Assembly: GCF_019443105.1 (NCBI RefSeq) | Contig: NZ_JAHZIJ010000012.1 | Coordinates: forward strand, 95,971-159,970 | Source of the DNA: Paenibacillus oenotherae | GTDB lineage: Bacteria; Bacillota; Bacilli; Paenibacillales; Paenibacillaceae | DNA: 64,000 nt | Direction of reading: 5' to 3' | Shown here: positions 34,947 to 44,119 of the stretch, piece after piece | Numbering within the stretch: the first letter of the stretch is position 1 | Layout of the letters: the number at the start of each line of letters is the position of its first letter | The notes under the pieces: generated by a model | Told to the model about the DNA's origin: nothing | What the model saw: only the letters and a program-made list of their open reading frames with translations | The model's database searches: none | Position numbers and translations under genes: made by a program

Positions 34947-36671
34947 TTGAAACGTCCATCTAAAACGATTAGCAAAGCAGTAGTCGGAACTTCCTTAGCC
35001 GTGCTTTTGTCGATGCCTACAGTTGCTGGCGCAGTCCAGCATACAGTGCCCGGTGCGGAGGCGCAAGGCTCTGTGTCTGTCAGCTATAACGCCCCTGCTG
35101 TGCAGGCGAAGCAAGTAATGGTTCCCGCTAAAGCCGTAGCGGAATCACTAGGCGCCAAGGTGAAATGGGATGCGAAAAGCCGGGCAGCAACAATCGCACG
35201 TGGTGAAGTTATCGTTGTAGTAACAGTTGGCAAGGCGCAGGCTGTCATCAATGGGAAGCCGGCTAATGCAGGGCAGCCAGTCGCGATCAAAGACAGCAAA
35301 GTGATGGTGCCGCTGGCATTCATCAACGCCGCATTTGGAACGGATGTCCAGTGGAATGCTGCTGCCGGAGCAGCAAGCTTCGAGAAGGATGATTATATTG
35401 GTTTGGCTGGTGCTTATATTTACCATCTATTCAATGGCCAGAACGGCAAGGCCGCGGCGCTGATGAATGACGAGCTGAAGAAAGCTCTGCCGGAATCCGT
35501 CCTCACACTGTTGGCTCAACAAATACAGAGTGCTGTCGGACAGCCACTCATGCAGAAGTCTGCGAAAATTAAGGTCAATGCCGTACACACGAATGTGGAG
35601 ATGACTTACGAAACGAAAGGTGCATCGGCTGATTTCACGATTCGATTCGATGCCAACGGCCGCATTGACGATCTGTCCATCAAGCCGGCAAGTATAGCAG
35701 CAGCTTATTCCAAGCCGGCCTATGACCTGAATAATTATACGGAACAAGAAGTCGCCATAGGAGAAGGGATATTTGCTCTCCCGGGAACATTAACAATGCC
35801 TAAGGGGGAGGGTCTGCATCCTGTCGTGATACTTGTCCACGGCTCCGGCCCGAATGATCGTGATTCGACAATCGGAGGCACGAAGGTATTCAAGGATATT
35901 GCAGCAGGACTGGCTTCGCATAACATCGCGGTATTGCGTTATGACAAAGTAACCAGGGAGCATCCTTTTAAAGTATCCACACAGCCGAAGTTCACGATCA
36001 AGAATGAATCGGTCGATGATGTCATCCAAGCCATACAATTAGTGAAAAATAAACCGGGGATTGATCCTTCCCGTATCTATATCGCAGGCCACAGCCAAGG
36101 CGGATATGTGATGCCGATGATTCTGGCTGATGATAGCGCGAAGGATATTGCTGGAGCGATCCTGTTGTCTGCACCCAGCGAGCAGATGACGGATGTATTG
36201 ATTGAGCAGCAGAACAATGCACTGGAGCGGCTGCAGCAATTGGGAGCGCCGGAAGCGACGATAGCGGCGCAGAAGGGGGCGGCGGCAACGTGGAAGGGCA
36301 TCGCTGAGCTGGTGCAGGACAGCCGCTATTCGAAGGATAACCTGCCGCAGAATTTCCCGGTTCCGCCTGCTTATTGGTGGTTTGAGCAGCGGGATTACAT
36401 TCCGGCAGAAATTGCACAGGGACAAACAAAGCCGATGCTGGTGCTGCAGGGAGAGAATGACTGGCAGGTATCGATGAAGCAGTATGAGGGCTGGAAGGAA
36501 GCATTGAAGAGCCGGACCGATGTATCGTATCTTTCCTACCCGAAGGTGAATCATCTGCTTGTGGAATATGACGGTCTGTCGGTTGGTATGGAATATAACA
36601 ATCCGGCGAACGTTTCTGCTGCCATTATTAAGGATATAGCTGACTGGATAGGGAAGAGCAGTTCCAAATAG
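34947..36671 (+). CDS. Secreted alpha/beta hydrolase with copper-amine-oxidase-N domain
   Basis: A 574-residue secreted protein. A signal peptide (KRPSKTISKAVVGTSLAVLLSMPTVAGA) is followed by a copper-amine-oxidase-N-like domain (about 45-150: VMVPAKAVAESLGAKVKWDAKSR, VMVPLAFINAAFG), a DUF3887-like segment (about 155-250) and an alpha/beta hydrolase from about 270, with VILVHGSGPNDRDS, the nucleophile elbow GHSQGG (Ser383), GENDW and VNHLL, the last giving the catalytic His. It should hydrolyse esters or peptides outside the cell. The TTG start at 34947 follows AAGGAGAGAT. Confidence 0.88.
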   Translation: MKRPSKTISKAVVGTSLAVLLSMPTVAGAVQHTVPGAEAQGSVSVSYNAPAVQAKQVMVPAKAVAESLGAKVKWDAKSRAATIARGEVIVVVTVGKAQAVINGKPANAGQPVAIKDSKVMVPLAFINAAFGTDVQWNAAAGAASFEKDDYIGLAGAYIYHLFNGQNGKAAALMNDELKKALPESVLTLLAQQIQSAVGQPLMQKSAKIKVNAVHTNVEMTYETKGASADFTIRFDANGRIDDLSIKPASIAAAYSKPAYDLNNYTEQEVAIGEGIFALPGTLTMPKGEGLHPVVILVHGSGPNDRDSTIGGTKVFKDIAAGLASHNIAVLRYDKVTREHPFKVSTQPKFTIKNESVDDVIQAIQLVKNKPGIDPSRIYIAGHSQGGYVMPMILADDSAKDIAGAILLSAPSEQMTDVLIEQQNNALERLQQLGAPEATIAAQKGAAATWKGIAELVQDSRYSKDNLPQNFPVPPAYWWFEQRDYIPAEIAQGQTKPMLVLQGENDWQVSMKQYEGWKEALKSRTDVSYLSYPKVNHLLVEYDGLSVGMEYNNPANVSAAIIKDIADWIGKSSSK

Positions 36672-36702
36672 AGAACAGTTCCCATCAAAAGGGGGGCAGA
36701 CT

Positions 36703-37605
36703 ATGATTCATGTCGAAGAGGTCGCGAAGAGCTTTCAAGGCAAGGAGATCCTTCGGAACGTATCCTTCAACGCAGACAGAGGGGAAGTCGTCGGCCTGCT
36801 CGGTCCTAACGGAGCGGGCAAGACGACCATAATCCGCCTGCTGAACGGTGTCATTTCGGCGGATTCAGGGACGATCCGGGTAGATGGACTTGACCCGCAT
36901 ACTAACGGGAACGACATCCGCAAGATCGTTGGCGTAGTAACGGAGAGTGCCGGCTTGTATCCGGAGATGAGCGGAAGGGAAAATTTGCTTTTCTTCGCCA
37001 AGCTGTACAATTGTGAGGATCGGAGCCGTATCGAATGGCTGCTTGAACTGCTTGGACTGGATAAGTACAGCGATAAGCCGGTTGGCGTTTACAGTACCGG
37101 TATGAAGAAACGGCTCGCGATTGCCAAAGCGGTGCTGCACGATCCCGCATTGCTATTCCTGGATGAGCCGACCAATGGTCTGGATCCCGATGGAATTCAG
37201 GATGTCATTGGTTACTTGCGCACACTCAATAAGGAACAGGGCACGACGATACTAATCTGCTCGCATATCCTGTACCAACTGGAGGAGGTGTGCAGCTCCT
37301 ATGTATTTCTGGAGAAGGGGCGGATTATCGAACGTGGCACGCTTTCGGAGCTTGATGCCAGATATGTGGACGAAGTTATTTTGCATGTGGATACAGGACT
37401 TAGGACTTCCGACAATGAAGCGGCTGGATATTCCTATACGGTTGTAGGCGAGAACAAGCTGCAATTCAGACTTCCGTCCAAAGGGCATATACCGGAGCTG
37501 CTCCGCTCCATACTGAGCGAGTCATGGGTGCATTCGGCACAGATTATGAATAATAATCTGGAGGCGCTCTATTTCGAAGTGAGGAGGCGCTCCGATGAAT
37601 CGTAA
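36703..37605 (+). CDS. ABC transporter ATP-binding protein
   Basis: A 300-residue ATPase with Walker A GPNGAGKTT, signature YSTGMKKRLAIAKA and Walker B LLFLDEPTNGLD, of the drug/sodium/lantibiotic (DrrA/NatA-like) type. A C-terminal domain of about 90 residues follows. AGGGGGG precedes ATG 36703. It overlaps the permease gene by 11 bp, so they form one two-gene transporter. Substrate unknown; efflux is typical of the type. Confidence 0.9.
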   Translation: MIHVEEVAKSFQGKEILRNVSFNADRGEVVGLLGPNGAGKTTIIRLLNGVISADSGTIRVDGLDPHTNGNDIRKIVGVVTESAGLYPEMSGRENLLFFAKLYNCEDRSRIEWLLELLGLDKYSDKPVGVYSTGMKKRLAIAKAVLHDPALLFLDEPTNGLDPDGIQDVIGYLRTLNKEQGTTILICSHILYQLEEVCSSYVFLEKGRIIERGTLSELDARYVDEVILHVDTGLRTSDNEAAGYSYTVVGENKLQFRLPSKGHIPELLRSILSESWVHSAQIMNNNLEALYFEVRRRSDES

Positions 37606-38416
37606 GCATGTTATGGCCATTGCCTCCAAGGATATGAAGCTGATCTGGAAATCGAGCAAAGTGTGGATCGGGCTGATCATTTTGCCTCTTATTATGGGGG
37701 TTATCATTCCGGCTGCGGCGATTCTTGTCGGTCGTTCCATCTCAATGGAGGACATGAATGGAGGAATGGGACTGCTGAAGCTGATTGATGAGATCCCATT
37801 CGAGGGAGTGGGAGGGCCCCTGACCATACATCAGAAGCTTATATCTTTCATTGTGAACTTCATGCTCCCGCCGTTGTTTATGCTGATTCCCGTGACCAAT
37901 GCGATGATGATCGCAGTCAACAGCTTCGTTGGTGAAAAGGAGAGCAGGACGCTGGAGAGCCTGATGCTTGCCCCGCTGTCGATTCGGGACCTTTTCGCAG
38001 GCAAGTTGCTCGCTTCGTTTATCCCTTCTTATGCGGCTGCTCTCGGAAGTTTCCTGCTCTGCGGAATAGTGGTGAATCTACTGGCATACCCTCTGTTTCA
38101 GCATCTCGTATTTCCAAGTATGAATTGGATCGTGCTTATGCTATGGGTTATTCCTGCGTTCACGCTGACGGCAATTCTCTTCAGTGTATTAGTATCCGCC
38201 AGATCCAAGAGCTTTCAGGAAGCGCAGCAGGTTGCCGGTGTTATTGTGCTGCCGATTGTCGGGCTGCTGATCGGACAAGCAACAGGTGTGCTGCTTATCA
38301 GTCTGGCCATTATGGGGATTATCGGGGCAGTTCTGATGGGAGTGAATCTCGGCTTGCTCGCATGGATCGCGAAGATGAATCAACGTGACCAATTGTTCGA
38401 GAGCCAGATCCAATAA
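37595..38416 (+). CDS. ABC-2 type permease
   Basis: A 273-residue membrane protein with about six helices (VWIGLIILPLIMGVIIPAAAILV first, then FMLPPLFMLIPVTNAMMIAVNSFVGEKESRTLESLML, the ABC-2 signature). It pairs with the overlapping ATPase gene, like NatB or YhaP. ATG 37595 lies behind GAGGAGG in the end of the ATPase gene. A terminator follows. Confidence 0.88.
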   Translation: MNRKHVMAIASKDMKLIWKSSKVWIGLIILPLIMGVIIPAAAILVGRSISMEDMNGGMGLLKLIDEIPFEGVGGPLTIHQKLISFIVNFMLPPLFMLIPVTNAMMIAVNSFVGEKESRTLESLMLAPLSIRDLFAGKLLASFIPSYAAALGSFLLCGIVVNLLAYPLFQHLVFPSMNWIVLMLWVIPAFTLTAILFSVLVSARSKSFQEAQQVAGVIVLPIVGLLIGQATGVLLISLAIMGIIGAVLMGVNLGLLAWIAKMNQRDQLFESQIQ

Positions 38417-38437
38417 GCAGATACAGCAGCCAGAGTG

Positions 38438-38480
38438 AAGAAGCCTCCAAAACCACATGGCATGGGGGCTTCTTCATTTT
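38438..38480 (+). terminator. Terminator after ABC-2 transporter
   Basis: GAAGAAGCCTCC (38438-38449) pairs with GGGGGCTTCTTC (38464-38475), then ATTTT. Confidence 0.75.
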
Positions 38481-38533
38481 GGCTGCCATCACGCTCAAAG
38501 TGGAATTGAAAGCTGAGCTTTAAGAGGCAGCTT

Positions 38534-38695
38534 GTGAAGCAGCAGGCGGATCGTGAGGCAAGAGGTGGCTCGTGAAGCAGCAGGCAGTTCGTGAGGCAAG
38601 AGGTGGCTCGAGAAGCAGCAGGCGGCTCGTGAGGCAAGAGGCGGCTCGAGAAGCAGCAGGTGGCACGAGAAGCAACAGGCAGTTCGTGAGGCAAC
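38534..38695. repeat. 19-bp tandem repeat, eight units plus a partial
   Basis: Units alternate between GTGAAGCAGCAGGCGGATC-like and GTGAGGCAAGAGGTGGCTC-like forms, so a 38-bp period is also visible. Exactly eight 19-bp units run 38534-38685. A 19-bp period breaks any reading frame, which argues against coding. Confidence 0.88.
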
Positions 38696-38799
38696 TCTGT
38701 TCGAGCGGCTGCAATTCCCGCTTAATCAGGGAGGGTGTAATTCCATAATTGGCCAACATTCCTGCATTAAGGCATGCTTTTTCTCATTCCAGCCTACTA

Positions 38800-38938
38800 A
38801 AGACGAAATACCTGCGTAAGTGCAGGCATTTCGTCTTATTTGCCGCTAGTCGGCCCATTCTGCCTCAAATGCCTGCATTCTAGCAGGCATTGTGACGCTT
38901 ACGGGTCCTTTTCAACGAAATTCCTGCACTTTCGCAGG
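38800..38938. repeat. Three CCTGC-N6-GCAGG hairpins
   Basis: Hairpins lie at 38800-38837 (arms AAGACGAAATACCTGC and GCAGGCATTTCGTCTT), 38868-38891 (AATGCCTGC/GCAGGCATT) and 38923-38938 (CCTGC-ACTTTC-GCAGG). Spacing of the core is always six bases. They share the design of elements at 969, 1771, 27156 and 43643-43890. Confidence 0.85.
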
Positions 38939-38975
38939 ATTGCTGCTCTCTGCTCTGCCCAGGCCGACCTAGGGC

Positions 38976-39135
38976 GGATCTCGGGTCGACACTCTGCTCC
39001 GCTGTGCCTAACCTCGGAGCGGATCTAGGCTCCGCTGTTCCTGACACCTAGGGGCCGATCTAGGCTCCGCTGTTCCCGACTTCCAGGCTGACCTAGTGTC
39101 TGCTGCGAAGACACTTCGCGCCGCTGTTCCCGACC
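38976..39135. repeat. Degenerate tandem repeat
   Basis: GATCTAGGCTCCGCTGTTCC begins two close copies near 39021 and 39058, with more degenerate relatives upstream (38976) and downstream to about 39135, period about 37-45 bp. No gene is supported here. Confidence 0.6.
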
Positions 39136-39250
39136 ACAGCTTTTCTACGCCCGATCTCGGGCCCTGCAAGGGCATCTCCACACCTCGTGCTAGGAGATGC
39201 ATGTACCCTGCCGAGTAGTACAATCCACCCGCAGCCATCGTTTAAACCGA

Positions 39251-40126
39251 CTATTTCAAGAAAACGTAAGATGTTCCTTTGATCTTGTCCAGATCGGCTT
39301 TATCCACTGTGAGCACATCTGTCTCGCTGCGCTCTGTAATGCCTAGCTCCTGCAGAATAACCTCGGCAGCTTCCGGCGTGTAATGAAGAGGGGACGCGAT
39401 CTTCGGCTGCAGCTGTTGCAAAATTTTGACCGTCTTCGCAGGGGTGAACCCATTTTCAGTTACATCCGAGAATGGCAGGAAGGCGATATCCAGCTTGCCG
39501 ATCTGCCCGATCTGTTCTTCCGTCAGCTCGTTTTGGGCTACATCGCCCATATGCGCAACTCTTAAGCCATCCACCTCATAGACATAGATTACATTGGATG
39601 GGGCATCCGGGGAAAAGATAGCGGAATGTCCGGATGAAATCCCTGTTACCGTTACATCTTTTACTGTGAACGTCTCCAAGGCGTACTCCGAATATTTGAC
39701 TTCCCCAGCCAGCTTGTTCGCTTCAATATATGCTTCGTCGGTGTGATCGGAATGATTATGAGTAACTGTGATGATGTCGGCCTTGATCAGTCCTGTCGTA
39801 TCGGTAGCCATTGTATTAGGGTCGGCGGCGATGACAGTTCCGCCTTTGGAGACGATGCCGATTGAGGCATGTCCATCACCGTTCTTGTTACTCGTGATGC
39901 TCCTAAATAATGTTTTGCCGGAAGTATTCGCTAACGTTGTCGTGTCTGGCGGAATCGGGTCCTCTACTGGCGGCTCCTCTGCCGCTGTCTCATTGTTCGG
40001 CTCCGCAGGGGTTTCATTTTGTACATTAGCTGTCGGGGCCGTTTCAGATTTATTTTCCTTGCTGGCACAGCCAGCGGTAATTGCAAGCACAACAACTGCA
40101 AGGAATAGGAATCTAAGCTTGGGCAT
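39251..40126 (-). CDS. Metallo-beta-lactamase-fold lipoprotein (UlaG-like)
   Basis: A 291-residue lipoprotein: signal peptide with lipobox AITAGC (Cys20), a 45-residue linker rich in Glu, Pro and Thr, then a metallo-beta-lactamase fold with THNHSDHTDE (zinc ligands), SSGHSAIF, AHMGDVAQ and SPLHYTPEAAE. It resembles the UlaG/YtkL-type metal-dependent hydrolases. The anchor places it on the outer membrane face. GAGGAGGAT lies 9 bp before the ATG at 40126. A second lipoprotein gene lies upstream on the same strand. Substrate unknown. Confidence 0.87.
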   Translation of the reverse strand: MPKLRFLFLAVVVLAITAGCASKENKSETAPTANVQNETPAEPNNETAAEEPPVEDPIPPDTTTLANTSGKTLFRSITSNKNGDGHASIGIVSKGGTVIAADPNTMATDTTGLIKADIITVTHNHSDHTDEAYIEANKLAGEVKYSEYALETFTVKDVTVTGISSGHSAIFSPDAPSNVIYVYEVDGLRVAHMGDVAQNELTEEQIGQIGKLDIAFLPFSDVTENGFTPAKTVKILQQLQPKIASPLHYTPEAAEVILQELGITERSETDVLTVDKADLDKIKGTSYVFLK

Positions 40127-40266
40127 CTGTGGGGTATCCTCCTCGGTTTTTGGGCAGCATGAAGCAACCCTTGCTAAGCAGTAGCAGGGATCTCATCCAT
40201 CATATATCGAAACAAAAGGCTTGCTCTACGCTGGGAGGCTGCTTATGGCAGCCTCATGCGTACAGC

Positions 40267-40863
40267 TTATTTATTCTCATAGAAGCCGCTAATTTCGGCT
40301 TTATCAATGACATGCTCTGCTGCCAGCTTTTGAAAATCGTCATAGCTGATTTGCTCGGGTACATCCAACTGCTCAACATTCAGCGCATAGGCGATAAATT
40401 TATATTCGTGGTCGCCAGAGCCTGCTGGTGGCTGAGGGCCGCCGTAGCCAATCGTGTTGAATGAATTTTTGAGCTCCTTGCTCCCGCCGGGCAGCCCGTC
40501 TGTACGGGATGAGCCTTCAGCCAGCGACTTGGCGTCAGCTGGTATGTCCACTATAATCCAGTGCACCCATTCATCGGCGATCGGATGAAGATCCACCATC
40601 ACTAGGGCTATGGATTTGGTTCCCTCTGGCGTGTTCGACCAAGCGAGAGGAACGCTAATATTGTCATTATCGTTCGTATGCTTAATATCGATCCGGCCGC
40701 TGTCTTTGAAGGCGGTTGAGGTGATTGCGAAAGGCTCATTAGTCATAGTCCCGGCAGATTCTGATGAATTGCCAGAGCAGCCAGCAAGTATAAATCCGAC
40801 CGCTGCTATGAGCAGTATTAGTGCCATATGCCGAGCTAGGTGCACGCCTTTTCCAATTTGCAT
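40267..40863 (-). CDS. YbhB/YbcL-type PEBP-family lipoprotein
   Basis: A 198-residue protein with a lipoprotein signal (lipobox ILAGC, Cys29) and a phosphatidylethanolamine-binding-protein fold: DNISVPLAWSNTPEGTKSIALVMVDLHPIADEWVHWIIVDIPADAKSLAEG, with the ligand-site motif and GYGGPQPPAGSGDHEYKFIAYAL. Its biochemical role in bacteria is unclear. AAGGAGGTGAT precedes the ATG at 40863. The PaaX-like gene lies only 20 bp upstream on the same strand. Confidence 0.9.
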   Translation of the reverse strand: MQIGKGVHLARHMALILLIAAVGFILAGCSGNSSESAGTMTNEPFAITSTAFKDSGRIDIKHTNDNDNISVPLAWSNTPEGTKSIALVMVDLHPIADEWVHWIIVDIPADAKSLAEGSSRTDGLPGGSKELKNSFNTIGYGGPQPPAGSGDHEYKFIAYALNVEQLDVPEQISYDDFQKLAAEHVIDKAEISGFYENK

Positions 40864-40883
40864 AATATCACCTCCTTACAGCA

Positions 40884-41678
40884 TTATTCGTCCTTCATAA
40901 AAGCGTAGTAATAAGCGTCTTCGGGAATGCAATGATACAAGGTGGAAAAGTTGCGGTAGAACAGTTCCAGAACTTGTTGGCCCTGCCAATCAGGGGGCAG
41001 CAGCTCGGCCGGAAGCATGGGGTCCAGAATGATATATTCACTCATGGATTCGCCCAGCTCCAAGTACCGGATGAACAGCTGCAGGGCATTGCCTTCCTCC
41101 TTGAGCTTTTCTACGGCAGGCATATACTCATTGTAGAACCATAGTATTTTCTCTTTTTGAATGGCGCGGATGTTGTCCAGATTCCACATCTTGGCTGCAA
41201 GCTCGCGAGTGATGGCAAAGTGCTGGAACGATCCCTTCATCTGCGTGATATTGGACTGAAGCTCCAGATTGACTGTCAGCCGATTCACCTCATCGACATA
41301 ATTCCATGGTGAAATGAAGGTGTTCTTGTACAAAGGGGCAAAACCCAGATTGATCAGACTGTTGCGCAGCTGATAGCGTTTGGATCGTTCGGAATCGGGA
41401 ATTTCAAAGGTGACGAGCTGCCACTGTCCATCCCATTCCGCCCCGTAAAGGAAGCCTTTGCCCGCGATTGCGGATAATGTGCGCCGTCCATGGTCGGTAA
41501 TGGCGTAGTTCGAGCGTTCTACTGTTTCGATATAGCCAAGCCCTTTAAGCCGTGACAGCACATTGCGAACAGATTGCTGCGAATAGCCACGTGCCGTGTA
41601 GATCTCAATGAACCGCTGGACAGTAATGCTTGGTACGCGAGTAAGCAAAAACAACATTTGTTTATCAATGGATAACAT
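40884..41678 (-). CDS. PaaX-like transcriptional regulator
   Basis: A 264-residue PaaX-family protein: N-terminal winged helix (VQRFIEIYTARGYSQQSVRNVLSRLKGLGYIETVERSNYAITDHGRRTLS) and the PaaX body (WDGQWQLVTFEIPDSERSKRYQLRNSLINLGFAPLYKNTFISPWNY), ending in PAELLPPDWQGQQVLELFYRNFSTLYH. PaaX represses phenylacetate catabolism by sensing phenylacetyl-CoA, but no paa gene is here; its partner may be the lipoprotein gene 20 bp downstream. AGAGGTAGAAT precedes the ATG at 41678. Confidence 0.85.
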   Translation of the reverse strand: MLSIDKQMLFLLTRVPSITVQRFIEIYTARGYSQQSVRNVLSRLKGLGYIETVERSNYAITDHGRRTLSAIAGKGFLYGAEWDGQWQLVTFEIPDSERSKRYQLRNSLINLGFAPLYKNTFISPWNYVDEVNRLTVNLELQSNITQMKGSFQHFAITRELAAKMWNLDNIRAIQKEKILWFYNEYMPAVEKLKEEGNALQLFIRYLELGESMSEYIILDPMLPAELLPPDWQGQQVLELFYRNFSTLYHCIPEDAYYYAFMKDE

Positions 41679-42125
41679 ATTCTACCTCTTTTATACTATT
41701 ATTTTTTCGATTCGTCAATAATTGATTATAAATTTCAGGAAGGATACTTTCGTCTGTTTCTGCTGGGCGTCGGATATTGACGCTTTTCGAGCCTGACAAG
41801 AGTGATGCCTAAAGGCCGCTACCTTCTAAATAACAATTCTACTTCCATTAGCCAACCACCTTCAATCCCAAAGGGCCTACAGTGATAAGTCAGTTGGGTG
41901 CCGGGCAGCCACTAGAGCTAGAATGGAAGTCTGTAGCCGGCAAGCCTGGCTGCAAGCGACATGAATGGCGGACGCCAGGCAGCAGCCATGCAACTCTGCT
42001 GTAATTGCACCTCAAAGGCGGGCTTACATGCAGCGCCCCAGCGCGTGCCGGGAGCAAAGGGAGCGTCCTGTGGATCTTTTAATAAGCTTTATTTTATGAC
42101 ATGATAAGCTCTGGGGGGATGCAGG
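41679..42125. other. Intergenic region between PaaX-like and MocR genes
   Basis: This divergent 447-bp gap has no supported gene and no clear operator. It must contain promoters for both genes; GATAAG near 42102 is the only -10-like hexamer I can suggest. Confidence 0.4.
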
Positions 42126-43574
42126 ATGTTTACTGACTTCAAGCTTATGGATGACCGTCCGGTCTCCATTCAGGTGAAGGACTATATGAAACGGCTGATC
42201 ACCAAGGGCGGTCTGCAGAGCAACCAGCGGCTTCCGTCCACGCGCGAATTGAGCTCCTTATTGAACGTCAGCCGCAATACGGTGGTAATGGCTTATTCTG
42301 ATTTGGAGGAAGAAGGGCTTATCTATGTCTTGAAGGGGAAAGGGAATTATGTTGCTCAAGCGGCAGGCAGCGTCGCGGATGCCGGGCAACGGTGGCAGGT
42401 GGATTGGAAGCAGCAAATGAATGATCATGCGCGTATAGCCGAGGAGCAGGATTTGATGAAGCGGGGTATACGCTCGTCACAGGGGATGATCTCGTTCACA
42501 AGCATCGCACCGGACGAGAAGCTGTTTGATATAGATAATTTTCGCAGAGCATTTCTGGATCGGATGTCGCTTGAGGGCGAGGTCCTCTTGAATTATGGTT
42601 ATGCCAAAGGCTATAAGCCTCTCATCGATTATTTGATGCATGATATGGAGAACAAGGGTGTCGATATGGCGGGCAAGGACATTCTCATTACGAACGGCTT
42701 TACAGAAGGGCTGGATATTCTGTTATCGGTATTAACCAAGAACAGCGGCCGCATTCTGTGCGAGAATCCCACTCACCATACAGCAATCAAAAATTTCAAG
42801 CTGCATGGCTTCAGCATTACCGGCATAGACATGGAGGCAGGCGGCATCAGTTTGCAGAAGCTGGAGCAGGCATTGTCCCGGGAGCGGTACGATTTGGCCT
42901 ATCTAGTGCCCTCCTATCAGAACCCGACAGGAATTGTCATGTCTCCCGAGAAAAGAAGGGCTGTCATCGAGCTGATGTCACGTCATCAGGTTCCGATTCT
43001 GGAGGACGGATTCAACGAGGAATTAAGATATTCCGGTGCACATGTGGCCCCGTTAATTGCTAGCGGCGGCGGCAACAGTATTGTCTACGTCGGCAGCTAT
43101 TCCAAGATTCTGTTCCCCGGTCTGCGGGTAGGTTGGGTATTGGCGGACAAAGAGTTGATTGATTATCTGGTGAGCGTCAAGCGGGCGCGAAGCATCCATA
43201 CGTCTACGCTGGATCAGTCCGTCCTCTATCAGTATCTTCATAATGGCTATTTCGAGAAATATCTCAAACGGGCAAAGTCCGAATATAAGCGAAAATACGA
43301 ACTAGCTGTTCAGTGCTGCCAAGCGGACATACCGTTCCGCGACCTCTCGGGGGACGGCGGGCTGCATCTGTTCCTCGCGTTCGAAAACGGCTTCGATACG
43401 AGGCAGTTGTTGAACATCTGCCGAGAGAGAGGGGTTATCTTCACCCCTGGAACGATCTTCTATACCGATGGCGGCGGGGGAAATACGATGCGGCTTGGCT
43501 TCTCTCGCGTTGCCGATGCGGATATTGTTAAAGGCATTGGAATTATTGGACAAGCTGTGAAGGAGCAGATGTGA
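42126..43574 (+). CDS. MocR-family regulator (GntR HTH with aminotransferase domain)
   Basis: A 482-residue protein: GntR-type HTH in the first 75 residues (SIQVKDYMKRLITKGGLQSNQRLPSTRELSSLLNVSRNTVVMAYSDLEEEGLIYVLKGKGNYV), then a class-I aminotransferase-like domain with LVPSYQNPTGIVMS, LEDGFNEELRY, and the PLP lysine in SYSKILFPGLRVGW (Lys327). MocR proteins bind PLP, and often its adduct with an amino acid, to control genes for PLP, GABA or taurine use. No obvious target is next to it. GGGGGGATGCAGG is the only upstream ribosome-site-like sequence. Confidence 0.9.
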   Translation: MFTDFKLMDDRPVSIQVKDYMKRLITKGGLQSNQRLPSTRELSSLLNVSRNTVVMAYSDLEEEGLIYVLKGKGNYVAQAAGSVADAGQRWQVDWKQQMNDHARIAEEQDLMKRGIRSSQGMISFTSIAPDEKLFDIDNFRRAFLDRMSLEGEVLLNYGYAKGYKPLIDYLMHDMENKGVDMAGKDILITNGFTEGLDILLSVLTKNSGRILCENPTHHTAIKNFKLHGFSITGIDMEAGGISLQKLEQALSRERYDLAYLVPSYQNPTGIVMSPEKRRAVIELMSRHQVPILEDGFNEELRYSGAHVAPLIASGGGNSIVYVGSYSKILFPGLRVGWVLADKELIDYLVSVKRARSIHTSTLDQSVLYQYLHNGYFEKYLKRAKSEYKRKYELAVQCCQADIPFRDLSGDGGLHLFLAFENGFDTRQLLNICRERGVIFTPGTIFYTDGGGGNTMRLGFSRVADADIVKGIGIIGQAVKEQM

Positions 43575-43642
43575 CACTGAGAGGCGGTTTAGCGGATGGA
43601 ATCCGCTCTTGCAGCTAGAAAGGCGGCGGTTAGAGTGGAGAG

Positions 43643-43890
43643 CCTGCGAAAGCGCAGGAGCTTCATCAGGCAAAATGCCTGCGAAAACGCAGGAGCTTCA
43701 TCAGGCAAAATGCCTGCGAAAGCGCAGGAATTTTGGCCAAAAGGAGCTCCATCAGGCAAAAAGCCTGCGAAGATGCAGGAATAGTCACGCGTAATTAGCA
43801 GATAGGGGCAAATGAGGCGAAAAGCCTGCACTTTAGCAGGCATTCGTTCTTCAGCATGCCAAAATGAGATAAAGCCTGTTGTTACGCAGG
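43643..43890. repeat. Cluster of six CCTGC-N6-GCAGG hairpins
   Basis: Sixteen-base elements CCTGC-N6-GCAGG lie at 43643, 43678, 43713, 43764, 43825 and 43875 (first arm CCTGT). The first three are in a 35-bp direct repeat sharing AGCTTCATCAGGCAAAATG. Stem arms are complementary, N6 usually GAAAGC-like or ACTTTA. No gene is supported between MocR and the guanylate-kinase-like gene (43575-44119). Confidence 0.9.
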
Positions 43891-44119
43891 AATTCGCTGT
43901 AATCCGCAAAATCCGCAGCTCCCCGCTGGCAACCGGCCATCGCGGCATAGTCCGCAGTCCCCTATCGGGAGAAGGGGAACAGCAAGGTACGTTCCGCCGC
44001 AGCAGCAGCAGGCAGACGGTACACTGAATCACGGAATCGCCGCGTGACAGCGGGTCGTGTCAGCAGATATGATAGTGTGTGAGAAAGAGGATCATTAGAG
44101 GTATGCGGAGGGTCTGGAA

